A DNA stretch of 64,000 nt from Warburgia ugandensis (lineage: Eukaryota > Streptophyta > Magnoliopsida > Canellales > Canellaceae): assembly GCA_035236585.1 (NCBI GenBank), contig CP141132.1:43961880-44025879 (forward strand), read 5' to 3'. Position numbers and translations under genes: made by a program. The first letter of the stretch is position 1, and each line of letters begins with the position of its first letter. The notes below the pieces were generated by a model, which saw only the letters and a program-made list of their open reading frames with translations, searched no databases and was not told the origin of the DNA. Shown here piece by piece: positions 56,133-64,000 of this stretch.

Positions 56133-58046
56133 TGATGTGTTTTAAATTATCTGCAAGTGCACGGGTCTATTGAAGTGTAGATCATACATGTACGAGTCGA
56201 TCCCATGAGGATTTAAATTTTGAATTTTCATAATTTCAATTAAAATATATATTAAATCACTTCAACCTAGCCAATGAATTTAAGCAAATAATTCAAATAA
56301 ACTTAATAACATTGAAAGAGATAAAATTATCAAAACTTCTAAATCTAGGATTTAGAATCCACCACACTAAATTCAATTACAATCAAAATTAAGAAAATTA
56401 TATTTCTAGATTACACATGTTAACAAATCTCAATGAATTAGAAAATTGGAGGATACTTATCATAAAAGCACTAATTTCTAGATTTTCTCAATTTTAAGGT
56501 TTTGCATAATGGAGTATAATATTCAAATTACAACTTATATTCTTAGGGCAAATTTTTTTCAAGATTCTCTATATTAAAGTAATTAACCTAAAATATCTTA
56601 TTTCTAAACTATAGGATATACATCATATACCCTCTGAAAAGAATACTAAATATATAAGTTAATTTATAGTCCTAAAGATGATAATTAAGCTCTTTTTAAA
56701 CCTAGTGCTACTTAAACATAAATATACCTAAATAGAATGTGGTTTTATCCTAACCCTAGGGTGAAAATTTGGCCTAACTTTATTTAATTCTAATACTTAT
56801 ATAATAAATCTAGCCTAATAACCTAAATAACTCCAATGCAAAGTAATGTACGCAAATGAAGAGAACTTAAGTAACAATTATCTAAAGCAACAACTAATAA
56901 GCAATGAAATAAAGAGAAATTTTATTAAAAAATAATTCAAAGAAATTACAATGAACTAAGTACAAGAGCAAAGTAAACACTTCACCTGGAGTGGACAAGA
57001 TATCACCAACTTTCCCACTATGTCACTCAATGAGATTGCCTTTGAATCTTTCATACTACAGTACCACGTTGATTACAACAAACAAATGATGACTTGTATG
57101 GAAGTAGTCTTCATGTGGGGCCCTTGTCTTTGACTTATTTTCTTCATAAATAAATCCTATACATGTGAATTCATTGTATGTGATTCTAGCTTCACTTAGA
57201 AGCTCCCCAAGGTGGTGGAATGGTTGCACGCACGCATGAGAAATTTGTCACCCATACTTTTGATAAAGGCACCCTCTTTTGCATGGATAAGGTTGGTCAC
57301 ATGCATAGGGTTTCTGATAGTGCTAACTTTGACAATGATACCCCCATAACATTTTGAACTTTTGGATTGCATGGTTTATGAAATGTGGGTCAATGGCTTT
57401 GCTTACATTGCAGAATTGCTCTTTGTTAGGGTTTTAATTGCCATAAATAACATTTTTTTCATTTCTACCTTTCCTACAAAATTTGAAATAAACCCAAATT
57501 AGTGTTATTTAATGTGAATCCAAAGTTAAAAATGCTCAATCTAAGGATATTATTTGTACCTCCAGACTTACATTTTGTTAGTCCTTGAGAAAACTATAAA
57601 AAGAATAGAAAATCTAAAAGTTATAACCACTTTTTCTAGTGCTGCTATTTACTTTTAGAATATGTAGAAAGTCTTTAAAACTCTAGTTTACTCCAAGTAG
57701 ACTAGTCATAATCTTGTAAGGTTTTCCAGAAATGACACCCATAAATATTTTAAAAACACACATAGAGAAATTCCTTCATTTTTCTTAGAGAATTTTCTTC
57801 CATTTAGTATTCATTAAATATCTAACTTTAGCATGTTATACAAATAAACAGAACTTCAAAATCCTACGCTTATGCTAAAGATATTACATCACTAATCAAA
57901 CCTTGAACTGTGAGCATGTGAATTTAGCTAATATAAACACAATTATTAGTATATAAGAAAATTGTAACCTAAATTACTGTCCATAAGTATGCTTCAACTT
58001 CAAATTATATAATTAACACTTAGAAGTGGGTCAATAAAACTCTCAT
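56133..58046 (-). repeat. 3' LTR of element G (right boundary tentative)
   Basis: On the plus strand it begins TGATGTGTTTTAAATTATCT, the reverse complement of an LTR end similar to the end of the solo LTR at 63972. A 'gcaagtgcacggg...gatcccatgagga' block follows, typical of Athila/Tat LTR ends. The boundary at about 58046 (CTCTCATCA, i.e. TGATGAGAG on the minus strand) is a guess. 56900-57480 resembles 17640-22740. Confidence 0.6.
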
Positions 58047-59424
58047 CAATATGAGAGTGGAATGATATATATATATATATATATCAAAGCTAAAGTGTCT
58101 CACATGTTTTATATGAAAGAACGATATCTCAGAAAAATTTAATAAATGGTCTCAAGGAAAGGATATCAAGTATTTAAGAATGTTACACTTAACTAGAGTT
58201 CTTATTTATTCATAACTATATCCAAGCTGTACTACTCCTAAGATCAAATTAGGTCTTTAGTAATATGAATTGTAAGGCTTTGGACAAGATGACCAAAGAA
58301 AGTGGTATATAGGTAAACAAAATATTATGAAAAGAATATGTAATGGTCTTCCAATAATGTACTTACAATTTTATTTCACACATGTAAGTGTATATTTTCG
58401 CTTTCATTAGCTATCTTTTTTTCCCTTGAATTTGAATGTAGCCTTTTTTTCTTTTTCTTTTTTTCTTTCTATTTTCTTGTTTGAAGCACTTTGATGTTCA
58501 TCTCCTTAAACTGTATCGTTCATACTAATTCATCAAGATAATTCTCTAACCATATCTACATATTTCCTAAACAGGATGGCTATTGGATATAATATATGGT
58601 TCATAAGAGAGGCAAAAGGCTCTGGGTTAAACAAAGATGACCTCTATCATTTCCTAAGTTTATATGCTTAAATATGTTCATAAACTCAAGAGATATATGG
58701 TATAGTCTTTAATATGATTTCTCAATAATTGACCAAAATAAAGAATAATGAGACCAATTACAAATTCATGTCTACTGAAGAAAAACTAGAATTTATGTAT
58801 TACCCTAACAAAGAAAGAATGGCTCTAATCTCGCATAAGTCTCTACTAATCTTCTTTAATATCTCTAAGTTAGACTTACTCTTCAACTTAAATGATGGAT
58901 ATATAGCTAATGACCAATAATTGTTCTGAGTTCAATTTTCATGGAAAATTCTAGAAAAAGAGTAAAATAATGAACTAATTATATAAAAATCTATTAGTGA
59001 GCCAAAATATAAAAATAGCACTAAAATTTTCAAAAATACAAATTCTCGTCCTTGTAAAGGAACTTACCACAAAAAATCTCAGGAAAATATAATTTTTTCT
59101 TCTTGAAAACTCGCAAAGCTTATGATGAACACATCACCCTAGATGTAAACTAAACATTGTCCTCAATGTTTAGGACTAAAATTATGGACAAATAAAATAA
59201 TAAACCTAAAAGATAGGATGGGAAGAATTGTAGCTGCATTCTAATGATGGTATATAAACTTGATGATTTGAATAATGAAATACGACATAGTATACAAGAA
59301 ATGCTAATGCAAATGCAAAATTCTAAACCTATACTAATATACAACAGTTATGCTGTGGACTTGATCCCAGTAAATAGGATCTTTGAGGGGGATACTCTTC
59401 TCTACATTAGGGTTCCTAATTTCT
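58047..59424 (-). other. spacer between integrase and 3' LTR of element G
   Basis: AT-rich, with a (TA)n run at 58065-58084 and a pyrimidine-rich tract at 58440-58480 that reads as polypurine on the coding strand. Open frames at 58729-58920 and 59150-59426 are short and without known domains. Confidence 0.45.
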
Positions 59425-60545
59425 AGGAAAGGTTTCAGCCTTTGACCATTGAGTTTAAAGATGACTCTATCTTACTCAGTTTCTATTATTCCATGAGGAT
59501 AAATAGTGGGTACAATGAAAGGGCTAGCCCATCGAGATCTCAATTTCCTTGGAAAGAGTTGCAAGCTTGGAAGGACCTTTTGACCAGTAGTGAAAGATTT
59601 CCTTAAAATACGTCTATCATGAACCAATTTCACTCAATCCTTATATTGCTTACCTTTATCATAGGCATCTCTCCTAATTTTCTCCAACTCTATTAGTTGG
59701 AGTTTCCTACGGGCACCTTCTTTAGTGAAATCAAAGTTGATTTGTTTAATTCCTAGTGAGCTTTATGCTTTAACTCAACTGGCAGATGAAAAGCTTTTTC
59801 ATAAACTAGTTAGTAGGGTGACATGCCAAAAGGAGTCTTGAAAGCAATATGTTGAGCCTAGAGTGCATCACTAAGTTGTACAGACCAATCTTTATGATTA
59901 GGATTTACAATATTTAATAAAATGTGCTTGATCTCCCTATTGAACACCTATACTTGTCCACTAGTTGGGGGATGGTAAGGCATTGCAACTCTATGGGTTA
60001 TATCATATCTATTTATCAAACCTTTGAAATCTTGGTTGCAAAGTTGTTTTCCATCATCACTAATAATAACATGTGGAATACCAAAACGTGCAAACATATT
60101 ATCTTTTAAAAATTAGACCAGTGGTCATTTGTTTTGCAAGCTACAACCTTACCCATTTAGACATATAGCCTACTCCCACAAGAATATACTAATATCCAAA
60201 AGAATTAGAAAATCGTCCCATATAATTAATGCCTCCTACATCAAAAAGTTCCACATTTAGTATAGGGTTTAAGGGCATCATGTTTCTATGTCCCATGCCT
60301 CCTAACTTCTAACAATAGTCACATGCCATACAATAAGCATGCAAATCCTTGCAAATAATTGGCCAATAGAATCCTCAGTGCAAAATCTTTATAGTAGTCT
60401 TTCTTGAACTAAAGTGACCTCCACATGCATGATTAGGGCAAAAGAAGATAATACTATTGTGGTTACTATCATGAAAACTTCTCCTAATAATTTGGTTAGT
60501 ACTTGAATAAGTATGGATCGTCCCAGAAGAAGCATTTTACCTTGA
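59425..60545 (-). pseudogene. integrase, element G pol
   Basis: The zinc region reads CPNHACGGHFSSRKT and CMACDYC (about 60435-60320). The core begins near 60245 with MPLNPILNVELFDV and GGINYMG, where relatives have WGIDFMG, so the first catalytic Asp is Asn. The second Asp region reads IISDDGKQLCNQDF, and YHPPTSGQV then leads to VFNREIKHILL with the Glu region present. The C-terminus has RILRKSFTTGQKVL, LFPRKLRSRWASPFIV and the KLNGQRLKPF end. Several stops (about 60170, 59960, 59800) break it. Confidence 0.85.
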
Positions 60546-60719
60546 CTAAAAATTTAGATTTATCTGGTTTGCACCAAATGTGGTGGCATTTGACTAGTTA
60601 CAAGAATATTAACAATGTTTGCAAGCCAATGCAACTAAGAAACTTGCAACAGTTGCTCATAAAAAAAAAGACTCAGTTATGGGCATTGGTTCACTAGTAG
60701 ACTCCAGAATTAACCTAGA

Positions 60720-61079
60720 TGATGGTCTACTGCTACATTTTTGGAACCTTTCTTCTCCCAAATCTCAATGTCAAACTCCCATAGTAGTAATATCCAAAAG
60801 ATCAATTGAAGTTTAGTATCTTTCTAAAATAAAAGATACTTCAAGGGTGCATGGTCTAAATAGATTATAACTTTATATTTTAAGAGATAAGATCTATATT
60901 TATCCAGCACATACACAACAACCAACAACTCCTTTTTTATGGTCGAGTAGTTAAGTTGGGCATCATTTAAAGTCTTGATAGCATAGTATATCACATGGGA
61001 TAATTTTGCAATACGCTTGAACAAAATAGCACTGATTACGTGATAAGAAGTATCACACATTATTTCAAATGGTGCACTT
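60720..61079 (-). pseudogene. RNase H domain, element G pol
   Basis: An open block (60824-61060) reads CDTSYHVISAILFKRI, LNDAQLNYSTIKKELLVVVY and VIIYLDHAPLKYLL, the conserved order of Athila/Tat RNase H. The DAS of the first motif is DTS. A stop and frame changes follow on the C-terminal side. Confidence 0.9.
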
Positions 61080-61282
61080 CAATTTTATGGTTGAGTGATA
61101 AGTGTTGAGCTTAGTTCAGCCTAAGGCTCTCAAATGTTTTCATACAATTTTCATTAAAGTCAAAAGTTGCCTCCATTGTAAGTAAGTAATAAAGATGTCT
61201 AGAGATTTTATTAAAATCTTTGATGAATCTTCTGTAAAGCCATCATGGATTAAGAACAAGTGGATGTCTTCACCATCCTAGG
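61080..61282 (-). pseudogene. reverse transcriptase C-terminal part, element G pol
   Basis: The minus strand gives GFYRRFIKDF-like codons (with a frame change), then MEATFDFNENCMKTFESLRL and a stop, matching the thumb/connection of Athila-type RT. It is cut at 61283-61287 by the target duplication of a solo LTR and resumes at 63978. Confidence 0.82.
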
Positions 61283-61287
61283 AGGGG

Positions 61288-63972
61288 TGATAAGTTTTTA
61301 ATTTTTCATAAAAACCACCTAATTAGTTACCCATGTGTTACAACTTATAGGGGTAAATTAGGGTTTTTAGATAAAAATTCGTAATACATGCATTTTTTAC
61401 CTAATAACCCAAAAGTTTGTTATTTTGTAGGTCTACAAGCTAGTCCAAGGTAATTATATAATGAATCATATTTTTATATGATTTAATTAAGATTTTTCAC
61501 TTTTTGTAGGAAGTAAGATGGTGATCCAATGGCTGAGATCGATCAGGATGAAATTGAAGATCAAGATCAAAAGACAGAGTCAAAGACTCAAAACTGTCAC
61601 TTCATCATAAACCAAAGGCCAAGAACATCTTATGAACTAGTAATGGATGTGATTAAAGGAACTAAAGAAGGCCAAAGTGGGCTCGTGAAGTAAGTTATGC
61701 ATTCCCACCACCTTTGCTTGGAAGCCACTTAAGCTACCTTAGCCATATAAGCCATAAGAGAAGGTGACAAGTTGAGGAATTCATGCCAAACCATACAAGC
61801 CATTCAAGGTAAGGAATGAAGACATGATCCAAGCTAAGAAAGCTTCCAAATCCAGCCATGAAGCCTAGCCAATGGATCCTTCAAAGTTAGCCATCTAAGC
61901 CATTAAGCAAATCTAAATGGAAGGCTAGGATTGGAGGAGATTCAAGAGAGTTATCCATGAGATATTTTGAAGATAATTAAGGAAACTCTATTAGAATAAG
62001 ATGGCATGTGGACCAGTGGGTTAAGAGCCTTCCATTTTTAGTGTTTTTCTCACTTTTTCCCTCTTTTTCCTTAATTTCCACCTCACCAGTAAGATGCACT
62101 ACGAATTTTCATTGTAGAGTTGCATCTTTCCAAAACTCTATCTCATTCCACTTCTTAGGAAACTTCCTAGCCAACCAAAATCCTCCACCTAAGACCCTCC
62201 ATCTCTTTCCCAACCAATCCCCACCAACTTTTCTATTTCATAGAGTTCTCAACATCTTTGAAAGGGGAGAGATGCCTCTTCTTAAAAAGGTGGCTTCTCC
62301 CACTCCTCTCCTCCTCAAGGCAGCCACCTCCTTTTCCTACACTTTCCTATTTAATATCTTACCCTTTCCCCCCATCCTAGTCATTTAAATTGACACTCTT
62401 TAATCCCCACATACCTTAGCATTGGGGAATCCTAGAAAAAATAGAAGAAAAAGCATAAAAACCCAGAAAAAATCAAAGCAAAAGGACTTTTCCCACTTGT
62501 GAAAAAGACGGCTCCTTCATTAGGGATAAGAATGCCCTCTTCCTACAGCTCACTTTAATCTCTTTTGCTTATTGTTTTGTGTACTCTTAGGGTGCTGCCA
62601 CTCCCTTCCAAGTTGTATGCTTCTTCCGCAAGTGTTCAAACTATGATTTATGGACTATTTATTCATCTCTTTGCTTGAATTTGCTTCTTTTCATGCTAAT
62701 TTGCCTTGTTTTCCTTTATCTTTCCTTGCTTCTATAACTAATATTCAAGGATGTTTTTCCCTCAAAGTGAAAACCAAGGGAAGTCATCTTGAATCTATTT
62801 TTTCTCTTTACCTTTCATTGTATCTTTGTTCTCTTTCAAACCTCTTGATTTCTAGCTTTGTTTGCTTTAGTTTCCATTAGTTGTTGCCTTATTATTCGAT
62901 AAGATTTTACCTTGATTTCAAGCATGCTTCTTCATGAGTGATTGTTGGAACAATTGAAGAAGAAATTGGTTTCTAATTAAGGATTGATTAAGATTCAGTG
63001 AACATCATTGTAATAGCATTTAAATTATAGATTTGGATTACATGTATGGAGTATTATGTTGATGAACTTTTGATTTGATTCAATGAAGTTAGTTGGAAAT
63101 TTCAATTTATATTGTGTCCAACAGTCAATTATCTTTGTTAATGAATGCTTAAATGCATTAGAAGTGATTAATTCCAGTTTTTACATGTCATATTCATTGA
63201 ATGTTTCAATTACCTTACTACTGGAATTTCTTAGCATGAGTGGTTTATGTTAATTTCTAGCACCATACAATCATGTTCACTTGATTTTTCAAGATCCAAA
63301 CTAGAGTGTAAGATAGCTTAGTTAATAGATTGCATGCTTAGGTTTCCATAGTAGTAGTTGATTAAATCCATTCTTATCCTATGAATCATGGAAACCATTC
63401 TATGGGTACATGTATGTTATTTGGGTAGTTTTCCTTTCATTGCTTGTTAGTAATTGCTTTCATTTATTTCTCTTGTTTAGTTGTAGTTAAATTCCATTAG
63501 TTTGCATTTTTGTTAGTTGGAAGTAACTAATTTTGTTACACTTGTTAAAATAGTTGATTTGGTTGCTTACTTCTCTTAGTTTGCATGATTAGGAAAACAA
63601 TTTGTTAAAGAAAGTTAGTTTAGAAAAGTTGATAAATTGCATCTTAGAAAAGTTTTAATTTAGGAAAGTTTTTAATTAGTAAATTCATAAAATTAGAATT
63701 TTTTAATATATGAAACCTTTCATTTTAGAAAGTGCATGTTTTAGGAAAGTTTTATATTTAGCATGTTTCTTGTTTTTGCTTAGTTTCCAATTTCATGTTT
63801 AATTTCCATTCTTAACTTAGGATGAAAATTAGTTGAATTTTGGTTAGGTTAGTTAGTTTAAAGTAGAGACCACTAGCATCACATCAGTTCAATTCTTCAT
63901 GGGATCAACCTCACTTGCGTACTATATTGCAAACGATTCATGGGCTTGTGAATTTTATTTAAAACAACAACA
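61288..63972 (+). mobile_element. solo LTR (2685 bp), Athila-type, inserted in element G pol
   Basis: Starts TGATAAGTTTTTAATTTTTC and ends AAAACAACAACA. A perfect 5-bp target duplication AGGGG lies at 61283-61287 and 63973-63977. The coding sequence of the interrupted reverse transcriptase continues across it in phase once one AGGGG is removed. The end block 'gggatcaacctcacttgcg' is of Athila/Tat LTR type. It lies in the opposite orientation to its host. Open frames at 62008-62388 and 62650-62880 are chance, pyrimidine-rich products with no domain. Confidence 0.93.
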
Positions 63973-63977
63973 AGGGG

Positions 63978-64000
63978 CAATATTATAAATAAGATCTACT
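63978..64000 (-). pseudogene. reverse transcriptase of element G, continuation after the solo LTR
   Basis: The last 23 bases on the minus strand encode VDLIYNI, matching the VDVI-x-x-L-P-P-P block that precedes the G-F-Y-R-R-F motif in Athila-type RT. The window ends here. Confidence 0.75.

Larger units (their letters stand above)
56133..64000 (-). mobile_element. Athila-type Ty3/gypsy element (element G), minus strand, right end outside the window
   Basis: Order on the minus strand from the right edge is reverse transcriptase (split by a solo LTR), RNase H, integrase, spacer, 3' LTR. The protein pieces match the Athila/Tat branch rather than the chromoviruses: LNDAQLNYSTIKKELLVVVY in RNase H, HACGGHFSSRKT in the integrase zinc region and a KLNGQRLKPF-type end. 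Every domain has stops or frameshifts. The region of an envelope-like gene, expected in some Athila elements between pol and the 3' LTR (58050-59420), shows no readable protein. Confidence 0.82.

Noticed and set aside
62008-62388. Open frame of 126 codons
   Set aside because: Lies wholly inside the solo LTR, is pyrimidine-rich and hydrophobic only because of base composition, and shows no domain.
1-64000. CRISPR array, operon or bacterial defence system
   Set aside because: No spaced short repeats; the coding content is eukaryotic retroelements and a split plant gene.

Overview
The window is nuclear DNA from a flowering plant with a repeat-rich genome. Evidence: Ty3/gypsy LTR elements with 2.7-4.9 kb LTRs, initiator-tRNA-Met type primer sites, Athila-type remnants, RTE and L1 LINE pieces, five copies of a SINE that I recognise as the plant Au SINE, and a split gene whose closest relatives in my memory are the Arabidopsis At1g75420/At1g19710 glycosyltransferases. 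I cannot name the species. No intact protein-coding gene, tRNA, rRNA or CRISPR array is visible.

Layout. 1-12878: a minus-strand chromovirus-type Ty3/gypsy element (element B; LTR-pol-gag-LTR) whose left LTR is interrupted at 726/727 by the LTR of another minus-strand element. 12879-17172: 3' end and 3' LTR of a plus-strand Ty3/gypsy element. 17173-17565: RTE LINE fragment. 17566-22880: Athila-type LTR sequence split by a plus-strand solo LTR (18524-21502) with a perfect target duplication. 22913-25290: a long inverted repeat flanking an L1 3' fragment. 25829-26640: L1 RNase H fragment on the minus strand. 27825-39274 (5' UTR to about 40.08 kb): a minus-strand, intron-bearing glycosyltransferase pseudogene with MITE and SINE insertions in and around it. 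42626-47506: a 4.9 kb solo LTR of the element B family. 47512-52515: Athila-like LTR sequence split by an RTE LINE with an ATG-repeat tail. 52516-56132: two further partial LTRs. 56133-64000: a minus-strand Athila-type element whose reverse transcriptase is split by a 2.7 kb solo LTR with a perfect 5-bp duplication.

How the parts relate. The intergenic sequence is a stack of nested retroelements, and three insertions are reduced to solo LTRs, so LTR-LTR recombination has been active. SINEs and the MITE sit in the gene-derived 12 kb; long LTR elements lie outside it. Every coding piece I followed is broken. Many of the changes are CpG-type transitions or G-to-A changes at catalytic residues, as expected for long-methylated DNA. 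The most interesting structural signal is a hairpin about 400-600 bp before the 3' end of four LTRs of differing sequence, whose stem is kept by paired changes.
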